A DNA stretch of 64,000 bases, taken from Bog-473 sp963840435 (GTDB taxonomy: Bacteria; Actinomycetota; Acidimicrobiia; Acidimicrobiales; RAAP-2). The notes below the pieces were generated by a model. That model saw only the letters and a program-made list of their open reading frames with translations. It searched no databases and had not been told where the DNA came from. Numbering within the stretch: the first letter of the stretch is position 1; the number at the start of each line of letters is the position of its first letter. The stretch spans positions 124,001 to 188,000 of the forward strand of contig CAWIYY010000001.1 in assembly GCA_963840435.1 (NCBI GenBank). The letters run 5' to 3'. Of the stretch, positions 34,113 to 42,437 are shown piece after piece. Position numbers and translations under genes: made by a program.

Positions 34113-35441
34113 ATGCTGCCCTATCCTGCACCCATGCCCATCGATCACGACGTGGCAACCGCGCCGTTGGAGCGGCATCTGCTGCCCCGCACGGCCGAGG
34201 TGGACGCCAAGGGCCACCTTCGTGTCGGCGGCGTCGACGTGCTCGAGCTGGCTGAGGAGTTCGGGACCCCTCTCTTCGTCTACGACGAGAACCACCTGCG
34301 CCAGGCCTGCCGCGACGCTGTTGCAGCCTGGGGTGAGGGCGTGGCCTACGCCACCAAGGCCTTTCTCTGCCGGGCCATGGCCCGTCTGGCGCACGAAGAG
34401 GGCATGCACCTCGACGTGGCGTCGGGCGGCGAGATGCACGTCGCCCTCGCCGCCGGGGTGCCACCCGATCGCCTCGTCTTCCACGGAAACAACAAGTCAT
34501 CCGAGGAGCTGGTCGACGCACTTGCGCTCGGGGTAGGCCGGATCGTGGTCGATTCGCTCGACGAGATCGCCCGCCTCGGCCGGTTGCTCGAGGACGGCCC
34601 GGTGCAAGCCGAACGGCCCAAGGTGCTCGTCCGGGTCACGCCTGGCGTCGAGGCCCACACCCACGAGTTCGTGCGCACCGGCCAGGAGGATTCCAAATTC
34701 GGTTTCTCCGTGTCCTCGGGCGCCGCCGCTCAGGCTGTGGCCGCGCTCGAGCTGATGCCAGGCCTCGAGCTGGTCGGGGTGCACGCCCATATTGGAAGTC
34801 AGGTCTTCGACGCATCCTCGTTCGAACAAGCCGCCGAGGTGCTGGGCGCATTCTTCGCCCCGCTCGGCCTTCCCGAGCTCGTGGTGGGCGGCGGGCTGGG
34901 CGTGCCCTACATCAACGGTGAGACTGCCCCGACTCAGGTGGAGTGGGCCGAGGCGACTCGCACCGCCTGCGCCGGAGTGGGCGTCGATCCCGCAACGCGG
35001 ATCAGCGCTGAGCCCGGCCGCTCCATCGTGGCCACCGCCGGCCTGACCCTCTACACCGTCGGCACGGTCAAGCATCTGCCCGGCATCCGGACCTATGTGA
35101 GCGTCGACGGGGGCATGAGCGACAACCCGCGGCCCGTGCTCTACGGCAGCGGGTACGAGGCGTTCTTGCCCCGGGCCACCGCAGCCAAGCGACCCCGGCC
35201 GGTGCGCGTGGTCGGCAAGCACTGCGAGACCGGCGACCTCGTCGTTCCGAACGGTTTCGTGCCCGACGACCTGGCAGTGGGTGACATCCTGGCCACCCCG
35301 GTCACCGGGGCCTACGGCTACTCCATGGCGTCCAATTACAACAAGGTGCCGCGACCGGCCGTCGTCTTCGTGTCCGACGGCACCGCCAGGGTCGCGGTGC
35401 GCCGAGAGCGCCTCGAGGACCTGCTCGCCCTCGACGCCTGA
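34113..35441 (+). CDS. lysA: Diaminopimelate decarboxylase
   Basis: A 442-residue fold-III PLP enzyme that decarboxylates meso-diaminopimelate to L-lysine. The PLP lysine is in GVAYATKAFLCRAMARL. Other family motifs are DVASGGEMHVAL, HGNNKSSEEL, LVGVHAHIGSQ (with the PLP-stacking His), GGGLGVPY, ISAEPGRSIVATAG, SVDGGMSDNPRPVLYG and the substrate Cys in VGKHCETGD. ATG 34113 follows GGAGCAGGA; ATG 34134 is also possible, since TATCCT stands exactly six bases before it and would make a leaderless message. It begins the conserved lysA-hom-thrC run and reads away from the tRNA gene. Confidence 0.96.
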   Translation: MLPYPAPMPIDHDVATAPLERHLLPRTAEVDAKGHLRVGGVDVLELAEEFGTPLFVYDENHLRQACRDAVAAWGEGVAYATKAFLCRAMARLAHEEGMHLDVASGGEMHVALAAGVPPDRLVFHGNNKSSEELVDALALGVGRIVVDSLDEIARLGRLLEDGPVQAERPKVLVRVTPGVEAHTHEFVRTGQEDSKFGFSVSSGAAAQAVAALELMPGLELVGVHAHIGSQVFDASSFEQAAEVLGAFFAPLGLPELVVGGGLGVPYINGETAPTQVEWAEATRTACAGVGVDPATRISAEPGRSIVATAGLTLYTVGTVKHLPGIRTYVSVDGGMSDNPRPVLYGSGYEAFLPRATAAKRPRPVRVVGKHCETGDLVVPNGFVPDDLAVGDILATPVTGAYGYSMASNYNKVPRPAVVFVSDGTARVAVRRERLEDLLALDA

Positions 35442-35450
35442 GGAGTGGGG

Positions 35451-36872
35451 ATGGGCGGGCGTACCCCGGACAGCCTGTACGGTTTTGCAGTGCCTCCGGC
35501 CGCGCATCCGTCTCCCGACTCCCATGCGCTCCCGCATGTGCATTCGGCACCGACCGTGCGCGTCGCCTTGCTCGGCTGCGGAAACGTGGGAGGCGCCCTG
35601 GCAGAAATCCTCCTCACGCGGGCCGACGACGTGGCCGCCCGGACCGGCATCCGTCTGGAGTTGGTCGGCATCGCTGTGGCCGACGCCGGAAAGCCTCGGC
35701 CCGTTGCGGTCGACCGGGCTCTGATCGGGACGGACGCCGCCGCCCTCGTCGAGCGGGACGACGTGGACGTCGTGGTCGAGCTCATCGGCGGCCTGCACCC
35801 GGCGCACGAGCTCATCGACAGCGCACTGCGCCGGGGCAAGCCTGTGGTGACAGGGAACAAAGCCCTACTGGCCACTGCCGGGGCGGAGCTGGCCCAGGTG
35901 GCGGCCGACGCCGGCGTCGACCTGCTCTACGAGGCTGCGGTTGCCGGCGCCATCCCGGTCATCCGGCCTTTGCGCGAGTCCCTCGCCGGCGAGCAGATCC
36001 TGCGGGTCATGGGCATCGTCAACGGCACGACCAACTACATCCTCACCCGGATGGAAGAGGACGGCGACGATTACGGCGACGTCTTGCGTGAGGCGCAGGA
36101 GCTCGGCCTGGCCGAGCGCGACCCCACGGCCGACGTCGAGGGCCATGACGCCGCGGCGAAGGCGGCCATCCTGGCCTCGCTCGCGTTCGGCTCAGACGTG
36201 GTGGACGGCGACGTGCACCGCGAGGGCATCAGCACCATCAGTGCGGCGGACGTGGCCTACGCCAGCAAGCTCGGTTACTCGGTCAAGCTGCTGGCCATCG
36301 CCGAGCTGGTGGAGGGCGGTCCCGAGATCTCGGTGCGGGTGCACCCCGCCATGGTGGCCAAGACCCACCCGCTGGCTTCGGTGCGCGGCGCCTTCAACGC
36401 GGTCTTCGTCGAGGGCGCGGTGAGCGGCGAGCTCATGCTCTACGGCCGGGGGGCCGGGGGTGGGCCCACGGCCAGCGCCATGCTGGGCGACCTGGTCGAC
36501 GCCTCGCGCAACCTCCTGGCCGGCGCGCCGGCCCCGGCACCCAAACGCGCCAGCGCCACCGTGCGCCCTCAGAGCGACATGCGCGCCGCTTTCTATCTGA
36601 GCATGGACGTGGCCGACCGGCCCGGTGTGCTGGCCGCCGTGGCCAAGATCTTCGGTGACCACGACGTGTCGATCCGGTCGATGGAGCAGGTGGGCCTGGC
36701 CGAGGAGGCCCGCCTCATCTTTCTCACCCACACCGCACGCGAGGGCGACCTGCTGGCCACCATCGACGAGCTCCGCCGGCACCAGGCGGTCGACCGGGTC
36801 AGCGGCGTCCTGCGGGTCATCGGCGAAGACGACGGCGCAGCACCAGGCGGCAGTGGGGGAGCCGGCGCATGA
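35451..36872 (+). CDS. hom: Homoserine dehydrogenase with ACT domain
   Basis: A 473-residue enzyme reducing aspartate semialdehyde to homoserine, the branch toward threonine and methionine. The NAD(P) loop is VALLGCGNVGGAL, the conserved GIVNGTTNYILTRM and the catalytic lysine region EGHDAAAKAAILA are present, and the C-terminal ACT domain (RPGVLAAVAKIFGDHDVSIRSMEQVG) is the threonine feedback sensor. ATG 35451 has GAGGAG five bases upstream. The alternative GTG 35490 has TACGGT six bases before it, as in the leaderless starts elsewhere in this window, and gives a better match to the usual short leader. It overlaps thrC by ATGA. Confidence 0.95.
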   Translation: MGGRTPDSLYGFAVPPAAHPSPDSHALPHVHSAPTVRVALLGCGNVGGALAEILLTRADDVAARTGIRLELVGIAVADAGKPRPVAVDRALIGTDAAALVERDDVDVVVELIGGLHPAHELIDSALRRGKPVVTGNKALLATAGAELAQVAADAGVDLLYEAAVAGAIPVIRPLRESLAGEQILRVMGIVNGTTNYILTRMEEDGDDYGDVLREAQELGLAERDPTADVEGHDAAAKAAILASLAFGSDVVDGDVHREGISTISAADVAYASKLGYSVKLLAIAELVEGGPEISVRVHPAMVAKTHPLASVRGAFNAVFVEGAVSGELMLYGRGAGGGPTASAMLGDLVDASRNLLAGAPAPAPKRASATVRPQSDMRAAFYLSMDVADRPGVLAAVAKIFGDHDVSIRSMEQVGLAEEARLIFLTHTAREGDLLATIDELRRHQAVDRVSGVLRVIGEDDGAAPGGSGGAGA

Positions 36873-37912
36873 CCGCGGGCTGGCGCGGCGTCATCGAGGA
36901 ATACCGCGAGTTCCTCCCGGTCACGAACAAGACTCCGGTGGTCACCCTGCTCGAGGGGGGCACGCCGCTCGTCCCGGCGCCCCGGTTGTCGGAGCGGGTC
37001 GGCGCACGGGTGTGGCTCAAGGTGGAGGGGGCCAACCCGACCGGGAGCTTCAAGGACCGGGGCATGACCATGGCCATGTCGATGGCGCTCGAGGAAGGGG
37101 CCAAAGCGGTGGTCTGCGCGTCGACGGGCAACACCTCGGCCTCGGCGGCCGCCTATGCGGCGCGGGCCGGGATGGGCTGTGTGGTCCTCATCCCCGACGG
37201 CCACATCGCTTTGGGAAAGCTGGCCCAGGCGCTCATGCACGGAGCCCGCGTCCTCCAGGTGCGGGGCAATTTCGACCAGCTGCTGACGATCGTGCGCGAG
37301 TTGCCCAACCACGCGCCCATCACCGTGGTCAACTCGGTGAACCCGCACCGGATCGAGGGGCAGAAGACCGGGGCATTCGAGATTGTCGACGTGTTGGGCG
37401 ACGCTCCGGACGTCCATTGCATCCCCGTTGGCAATGCCGGGAATATTTCCGCCTACTGGAGGGGTTATCTTCAGTATAAGGAAGCGGGCCGCAGCTCGAA
37501 GCTGCCCCGCATGCTCGGCTTTCAGGCCGCCGGTGCGGCACCGATTGTGCTGGGTCACCCGGTCGAGAACCCCGAGACCATCGCCACCGCTATCCGCATC
37601 GGCAACCCGGCGAGCTGGTATGCGGCTGCGGCCGCCGCGTCGGAGTCCGGCGGATCCATCACGGCGGTCACCGACGATGAAATCCTCGACGCCTACACGT
37701 TCTTGGCCAAAGAGGAGTCCGTCTTCTGCGAGGCCGCTTCCTCGGCCTCGGTGGCGGGTCTGCTCAAGCAGGGCGTGCCTCCCGGATCGATCGTGGTGTG
37801 CGTATTGACCGGCCATGGGCTCAAGGACCCGGACCTGGCCATCAAGTCCATCTCGGTTCCGACCGTCATCGAGCCGGGGCTCAGTTCGGTGCTTGCTGAG
37901 ATCTCCCTTTGA
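36869..37912 (+). CDS. thrC: Threonine synthase
   Basis: A 347-residue PLP enzyme converting O-phosphohomoserine to threonine. The PLP lysine is in NPTGSFKDRGMTMAMS; CASTGNTSASAAAYAARAGM is the phosphate-binding Gly/Thr loop region, and VPVGNAGNISAYWRGY the cofactor ring loop. It is the short form usual in actinobacteria. Its start overlaps hom (ATGA). In mycobacteria thrB (homoserine kinase) follows directly; here the next gene is rho, 301 bases on, so the substrate must come from a kinase encoded elsewhere. Confidence 0.95.
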   Translation: MTAGWRGVIEEYREFLPVTNKTPVVTLLEGGTPLVPAPRLSERVGARVWLKVEGANPTGSFKDRGMTMAMSMALEEGAKAVVCASTGNTSASAAAYAARAGMGCVVLIPDGHIALGKLAQALMHGARVLQVRGNFDQLLTIVRELPNHAPITVVNSVNPHRIEGQKTGAFEIVDVLGDAPDVHCIPVGNAGNISAYWRGYLQYKEAGRSSKLPRMLGFQAAGAAPIVLGHPVENPETIATAIRIGNPASWYAAAAAASESGGSITAVTDDEILDAYTFLAKEESVFCEAASSASVAGLLKQGVPPGSIVVCVLTGHGLKDPDLAIKSISVPTVIEPGLSSVLAEISL

Positions 37913-38003
37913 GCCCATCGCCGGCACAGTCGCTGAAGCAGGGGTTTTGTGGGTGACGTTCTCGACCGAAACGTCGCTCAGGACGGGTCAAGCCGGAGGG
38001 TGT

Positions 38004-38033
38004 TGGCATATCCAGCGACTTCCGGCTAGAGTA
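38004..38033 (+). promoter_or_regulatory. Probable rho promoter
   Basis: TTGGCA (38004-38009) and TAGAGT (38028-38033) are separated by 18 bases, a fair match to the vegetative consensus. The start point would be about 175 bases upstream of the rho ATG. The arms AGCCGGA and TCCGGCT flank the spacer, an arrangement compatible with an operator. Confidence 0.45.
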
Positions 38034-38161
38034 CTGATATCCCCTTTGCGCTTCGAAGCGCTCTCCGCGGGTACAAGCGGTCCCGGGAGAGCATGAAGCA
38101 AAGGTGATCCTTGGGGGAGGGTCTTCACACGCAAGGCCCTCCACCTCCCTGAAATTTCCTC

Positions 38162-38190
38162 GCCAGACGCGGGCAAAGAACCCGGCTGGC
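38162..38190 (+). promoter_or_regulatory. Leader hairpin before rho
   Basis: GCCAG (38162-38166) pairs with CTGGC (38186-38190), and an inner CGGG pairs with CCCG around a seven-base loop CAAAGAA. It ends 23 bases before the rho ATG, so it could affect ribosome access or act as a Rho-sensitive element. Confidence 0.35.
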
Positions 38191-38213
38191 GGACCTCCCA
38201 GAAGAGGAGCCCG

Positions 38214-40025
38214 ATGACTGCGGAACAGCAGCTCGAACGATCGGTTCTCGAAGGCAAAGAGCGCGACGAGCTCAGTGCCATCGCCCAGGCCATGTCGCTC
38301 AAGACGACGACCCGGACGAAGAAGGCCGACATCATTGATCAAATTCTCCATGCCACCGGAGTGACATCCGGAGCATCGAGCGCGGCACAGAGCAACGGTG
38401 ACGCTGTCGGTGCCGAGACCAACGGGGCGGCCAAGCCATCCCGCCGGTCCCGCGCCGGGGCCGCCACAGCCCGTGCCGATACCGATGGTGGCGACAGCGA
38501 CACCACGACCGCCACGGCATCGGCCGGCGCCGAGGCGCCTCCTGCCGATGCGACTGAGGCCACACCAGCGGAGGCGACGTCCAACGGCGATGCCGGACCG
38601 GCCGTCTTCGTCGAGCCGCCCGAGCTGGCCGACGGTGCCGTCAGCGCGCCGCCCCAGCAGAACGGGCAGCAGCACAACAACAACAACAACAACTTCAACA
38701 ACGGCGGTGGCGGTGGGGGCAACCGGAACCGCAACAACAACAACAACCAGAACCAAAACCAGAACCGTCAGCAGCAGCCCGACGGCGACCTGGGGAACCG
38801 GCGCAGTCGCCGTCGCCGCGGCCGCGATCGTGGCCCGACCGGCGAGCTCCAAGGCGGCGGGGGACAGGACCAGGCCTATACGGGCGAGATGGTCGAGGTG
38901 AAGGGCATGCTCGACCTGCGCGACGAGGGCTATGGCTTCTTGCGCTGCGACGGCTACCTCCCGTCCTCCAAGGACGTGTACGTCTCCATCAGCCAGGCCC
39001 GCAAGTTCGCACTGCGCCGGGGCGACTACGTCGAAGGTGCCTGCCGGCCGGCCTCGAACAACGAGAAGTATCCGGCACTGCTGCGCATCGACACCGTGTC
39101 CGGCCTGGACCCCGAGGAGGCGAAGAACCGCCCCCGCTTCGAGGACCTGACCCCGCTGTTCCCCGACTCGCGCTTCAACCTCGAGATGTCGGGCGACAAG
39201 GACAAGGAGAACATGACGGCGCGTATCGTCGACTTGCTCTCGCCAGTCGGCAAGGGCCAGCGCGGCATGATCGTCTCGCCGCCCAAGGCCGGCAAGACCA
39301 CGGTCATGAAGCAGATCGCCCACTCCATCGAGGCGAACAACCCCGAGGTGCACCTCATGGTCCTGCTCGTCGACGAGCGGCCCGAAGAGGTGACGGATAT
39401 GCGGCGCACGGTGAAGGGTGAGGTCATCGCCTCCACCTTCGACCGGCCCTCCGACGAGCACACCGCGGTGGCCGAGATGACGATCGAGCGGGCCAAGCGC
39501 CTGGTCGAGCGGGGGCAGGATGTCGTGATCATCCTCGACGGCATCACCCGCCTGGCCCGGGCCTACAACCTGGCCGCGCCGGCCACCGGCCGCATCATGT
39601 CCGGTGGTGTCGACTCGGGTGCGCTCTACCCGCCCAAGAAGTTCTTCGGTGCCGCCCGCAACGTCGAGGAAGGCGGCTCGCTCACCATCCTGGCCACCGC
39701 GCTGGTGGAGACGGGCTCGAAGATGGACGAGGTCATCTTCGAGGAGTTCAAGGGCACCGGCAACATGGAGCTCCGGCTCGATCGCCGTCTGGCCGAGCGC
39801 CGGCTCTACCCGGCCATCGACGTCAACGCCAGCTCGACCCGCCATGAGGAGCTCCTCTTCGAGCGGGGCCAGCTCCAGCAGGTCTGGAAGCTGCGCCGGG
39901 TGCTCAACGCCCTGGCCTCGGACGGCAAGGAGGCCGCCGGTCTGGAGCTGCTCATGGACAAGATCAAGACGACCAACAGCAACGACGAATTCCTGGCCGA
40001 GATCGCCAAGGGTCCCGGGACCTGA
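38214..40025 (+). CDS. rho: Transcription termination factor Rho with Asn-rich insert
   Basis: A 603-residue hexameric RNA helicase that ends transcription. The N-terminal SAP-like part (ERDELSAIAQAMSLKTTTRTKKADIIDQIL) is followed by a long insertion, about 55-225. This is first Ala/Thr/acidic, then extremely Asn/Gln/Gly-rich at about 154-186 (NNNNNNFNNGGGGGGNRNRNN), then Arg-rich (RRSRRRRGRDRG). The cold-shock RNA-binding domain starts at GMLDLRDEGYGFLRCDGYLP. The ATPase has Walker A PPKAGKTT near 356, VLLVDERPEEVTDM, VIILDGITRLARAYN and the Q/R-loop region GGVDSGALYPPKKFFGAARN. E. coli Rho is 419 residues, so the insertion accounts for the excess. GAGGAG stands before the ATG. Confidence 0.97.
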   Translation: MTAEQQLERSVLEGKERDELSAIAQAMSLKTTTRTKKADIIDQILHATGVTSGASSAAQSNGDAVGAETNGAAKPSRRSRAGAATARADTDGGDSDTTTATASAGAEAPPADATEATPAEATSNGDAGPAVFVEPPELADGAVSAPPQQNGQQHNNNNNNFNNGGGGGGNRNRNNNNNQNQNQNRQQQPDGDLGNRRSRRRRGRDRGPTGELQGGGGQDQAYTGEMVEVKGMLDLRDEGYGFLRCDGYLPSSKDVYVSISQARKFALRRGDYVEGACRPASNNEKYPALLRIDTVSGLDPEEAKNRPRFEDLTPLFPDSRFNLEMSGDKDKENMTARIVDLLSPVGKGQRGMIVSPPKAGKTTVMKQIAHSIEANNPEVHLMVLLVDERPEEVTDMRRTVKGEVIASTFDRPSDEHTAVAEMTIERAKRLVERGQDVVIILDGITRLARAYNLAAPATGRIMSGGVDSGALYPPKKFFGAARNVEEGGSLTILATALVETGSKMDEVIFEEFKGTGNMELRLDRRLAERRLYPAIDVNASSTRHEELLFERGQLQQVWKLRRVLNALASDGKEAAGLELLMDKIKTTNSNDEFLAEIAKGPGT

Positions 40026-40123
40026 GCCGGGCCGTCCCTCGCGGGCGCCCCGATCCCACCCTCGCCGTCTCGGACCCACGGCGCGACCATTAGAATGTCG
40101 AGACTGATTCGACTGGAGACCTC

Positions 40124-40363
40124 ATGAAGACCGACATCCACCCCGACTACGTAGACGCCACGGTCAAGTGCTCGTGTGGCAACACGTTCGTCACGCACTC
40201 GACCAGGGCGGATCTCCACGTCGAGCTGTGCAACGAGTGCCACCCCTTCTTCACCGGCAAGCAGAAGCTGGTCGACTCGGGTGGCCGAGTTGAGCGCTTC
40301 CAGCGGCGCTACGGCGAGCGCAAGACCCGGGCCAAGAAGCCGGCCGCTCCGGCATCGGAATAG
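40124..40363 (+). CDS. rpmE: Ribosomal protein bL31
   Basis: A 79-residue ribosomal protein L31 of the zinc-binding type. The four zinc ligands are Cys16 and Cys18 (VKCSCGNTF) and Cys36 and Cys39 (ELCNECHPF). HPFFTGKQKLVDSGGRVERFQRRYG is the family's conserved end, followed by a short Lys/Ala tail. GGAG lies eight bases before the ATG. It follows rho by 98 bases, the same neighbour as in M. tuberculosis. In actinobacteria the zinc form is usually replaced by a Cys-free paralogue under zinc starvation; no paralogue is in this window. Confidence 0.97.
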   Translation: MKTDIHPDYVDATVKCSCGNTFVTHSTRADLHVELCNECHPFFTGKQKLVDSGGRVERFQRRYGERKTRAKKPAAPASE

Positions 40364-40368
40364 TTCCC

Positions 40369-40393
40369 GGCGCGGTGCGCCAAGCGCCGCGCC
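40369..40393 (+). terminator. Hairpin after rpmE
   Basis: GGCGCGG (40369-40375) pairs with CCGCGCC (40387-40393) around an 11-base loop, starting five bases past the rpmE stop. There is no T tract, which is normal for actinobacterial terminators. It separates rpmE from the promoter directly before prfA. Confidence 0.5.
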
Positions 40394-40411
40394 TCCACAG
40401 CCTCCTCGCCG

Positions 40412-40417
40412 TAACCT
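40412..40417 (+). promoter_or_regulatory. Probable -10 of leaderless prfA mRNA
   Basis: TAACCT is followed by exactly six bases and then the prfA ATG at 40424, so transcription should begin at the start codon. No Shine-Dalgarno sequence is present. The -35 region is not clear. Confidence 0.45.
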
Positions 40418-40423
40418 GGCCCG

Positions 40424-41500
40424 ATGCTTGACGACCGCATGGCCGCGCTCGAGGCCGAGTACGAGGGCGTCGAGCGGGACCTGGCCGACCCGGCCACCCT
40501 CACCAATCAGGACAAGTTGCGCGACCTGTCGCGCCGCCACAAGGAACTGGGCGAGCTCGTCCATACCTGGCACGATCTGAACTCGGCCCGGGGGGATGTG
40601 GCGGCCGCCCGCGAGATGCTCACCGAGTCCTCGGGTGACGAGCGCGAGCTCATGCGCCTGGAGCTCGAGGAGTCCGAGGCACAGGTGGCCCGGCTCGAGG
40701 ACCACCTCCAGTCGCTCCTGCTGCCCAAGGACCCCAACGACGGGCGCAACGTGATCATGGAGATCCGCGGCGCCGTCGGAGGAGACGAGGCCAACCTCTT
40801 CGCCCGGAACCTCTACGACATGTACCTGCGTTTCGCTGCCGTCATGAAGTGGAAGGTCGAGGTGCTCTCCGAGGACGCGTCGGACAAGGACGGGATCAAC
40901 GAGGCCGTCTTCGTGGTGAAGGGGCCCGACGCCTACAGCCGGCTGGAGCACGAGGGCGGCACCCACCGGGTGCAGCGGGTCCCGGTGACCGAGGCCAAGG
41001 GGCGCATCCATACCTCGACGGCGACGGTGACGGTCCTGCCCGAGGCGAAGGAGGTCGACATCGAGATTGATCCCAACGACCTGAAGATCGACGTCTACCG
41101 TTCCACCGGACCCGGCGGCCAGTCGGTGAACACGACGGACTCGGCGGTGCGCATCACCCACCTCCCGACCGGCACCGTCGTGGCCATGCAGGACGAGAAG
41201 AGCCAGATCCAGAACCGGGCCAAGGCCATGGTGGTGCTGCGGGCCCGGTTGCTCAAGGCCGAACAGGATCGCCAGGAGGCGGAGATGTCGGCCCAGCGCC
41301 GGGGTCAGGTCGGGGCGGGCAGCCGCACCGACAAGATCCGCACCTACAACTTCAAGGAGAACCGGGTCACCGACCACCGCATCAACTTGACCCTCTACAA
41401 GCTGGACCAGGTGCTGGCGGGTGACCTCATGGAGTTGACCGACGCCCTGATGGCCGACAAGCGCGGGCGCCAACTCGGGGGGCAGGAGGACGCCGGCTGA
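40424..41500 (+). CDS. prfA: Peptide chain release factor 1
   Basis: A 358-residue class I release factor that reads UAG and UAA and hydrolyses peptidyl-tRNA. The GGQ motif is in YRSTGPGGQSVNTTDSAVRITHLPTG near 230, and its Gln is methylated by PrmC, encoded next. The decoding domain precedes it (HEGGTHRVQRVPVTEAKGRIHTS), and the N-terminal coiled-coil domain spans about 1-95. RIRTYNFKENRVTDHRI-type sequence closes domain 4. It overlaps prmC by one base (TGATG), so the factor and its modifying enzyme are translated together. Confidence 0.97.
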   Translation: MLDDRMAALEAEYEGVERDLADPATLTNQDKLRDLSRRHKELGELVHTWHDLNSARGDVAAAREMLTESSGDERELMRLELEESEAQVARLEDHLQSLLLPKDPNDGRNVIMEIRGAVGGDEANLFARNLYDMYLRFAAVMKWKVEVLSEDASDKDGINEAVFVVKGPDAYSRLEHEGGTHRVQRVPVTEAKGRIHTSTATVTVLPEAKEVDIEIDPNDLKIDVYRSTGPGGQSVNTTDSAVRITHLPTGTVVAMQDEKSQIQNRAKAMVVLRARLLKAEQDRQEAEMSAQRRGQVGAGSRTDKIRTYNFKENRVTDHRINLTLYKLDQVLAGDLMELTDALMADKRGRQLGGQEDAG

Positions 41501-42426
41501 TGTCGTCTCCCGGCAGCGCCGCCTCAGCCGAGGCCGCGGCCGGCGTGACGCGTGGAGCGCTGGTGGCCGAACTGGCCGAGGTGCTCGGCGCTCCGCACGA
41601 GGCGCGCTTCGTGGTGGACGAGGCGCTCGGTCTGGGACTTTTCCTCGGCCGGCCCGACGTCCCCACCGGGCCGCTCGAACCGGCGGTCATCGCGGCGGCC
41701 CGGGCCTTGGCCGGCCGGCGGGCGGCGGGCGAGCCGTTGCAGTACGTGTTCGGCCACTGGCCCTTCCGTTCGCTCGACCTGCTGGTGGACCCGCGGGTGC
41801 TCATTCCACGACCCGAGACCGAGCAGGTGGTCGAGGTGGCGTTGGCCGAGGCCCGCCTGCTGGCCGGGGACCGAGGTTTGGTGATCGTCGATGCCGGCAC
41901 CGGCTCGGGCGCCATCGCACTCTCGCTGGCGGTCGAACTCGGTCTCGAGGTTGCGTCCGCGGTGTGGGCGCTCGACGCCAACCCCGACGCGCTGGCGGTG
42001 GCGGCCGCCAACGTCGAGAGGGTACGGGAGCGCCACGGTGGTGGATGGCCCCCTGTCACCGTGCTCGGGAGTGACTGGTTGCGCGGATTGCCGGCCGAGC
42101 GGCGTGGCCGCGTCGACCTCGTGGTGGCCAACCCGCCCTACGTGAGCGAGGAGGAGTGGCCGGAGCTCGATCCCGTCGTGCGGGCCGAACCACGCTCGGC
42201 CCTGGTGGCGGGAGCGGCGAGCGACGGCACCCCTGGACTGGCCGACGTGGAGGAACTGTTGTTGCAATCCCTGGATTGGTTGGCCCGGCCCGGTACTGTC
42301 GTTCTCGAGTTGGCGCCGCACCAGGCCGGCGCCGCCAGTGCGCTGGCCTCCCGTGTCGGCTATGCGGATGTGCGGGTCGAGCCGGACTTGACCCGGAGGC
42401 CGCGGGTACTGGTCGCTCGGATATAG
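41500..42426 (+). CDS. prmC: Release factor glutamine methyltransferase
   Basis: A 308-residue SAM-dependent enzyme that N5-methylates the GGQ glutamine of release factors. The N-terminal helical substrate domain is followed by the Rossmann core: VIVDAGTGSGAIALSLAVEL (SAM loop), AVWALDANPDALAVAAANV, and the catalytic NPPY motif in VDLVVANPPYVSEEEW near 210. VLELAPHQAGA and the closing VEPDLTRRPRVLVAR are typical. It is coupled to prfA by TGATG and followed 11 bases later by a YrdC-domain gene, the usual order prfA-prmC-tsaC. Confidence 0.96.
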   Translation: MSSPGSAASAEAAAGVTRGALVAELAEVLGAPHEARFVVDEALGLGLFLGRPDVPTGPLEPAVIAAARALAGRRAAGEPLQYVFGHWPFRSLDLLVDPRVLIPRPETEQVVEVALAEARLLAGDRGLVIVDAGTGSGAIALSLAVELGLEVASAVWALDANPDALAVAAANVERVRERHGGGWPPVTVLGSDWLRGLPAERRGRVDLVVANPPYVSEEEWPELDPVVRAEPRSALVAGAASDGTPGLADVEELLLQSLDWLARPGTVVLELAPHQAGAASALASRVGYADVRVEPDLTRRPRVLVARI

Positions 42427-42437
42427 AGGAAGAGGGC

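Larger units (their letters stand above)
37913..38213 (+). promoter_or_regulatory. rho leader region
   Basis: A 301-base stretch with no gene between thrC and rho. It contains a likely promoter (38004-38033), an inverted repeat AGCCGGA/TCCGGCT overlapping it (about 37992-38028), and a hairpin close to the rho start (38162-38190). The roughly 175-base untranslated leader would allow autoregulation by Rho itself, which is known for rho genes in several bacteria; applying it here is inference. Confidence 0.5.

Noticed and set aside
34497..35807. Long minus-strand frames opposite lysA, hom and thrC
   Set aside because: Antisense shadows caused by third-position GC bias; His/Gly/Arg-rich with no domain.
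37881..40079. 732-residue minus-strand frame opposite rho
   Set aside because: It is the antisense shadow of a GC-rich gene, with Leu/Val/Gly/Arg-biased, motif-free composition; rho on the plus strand is certain.
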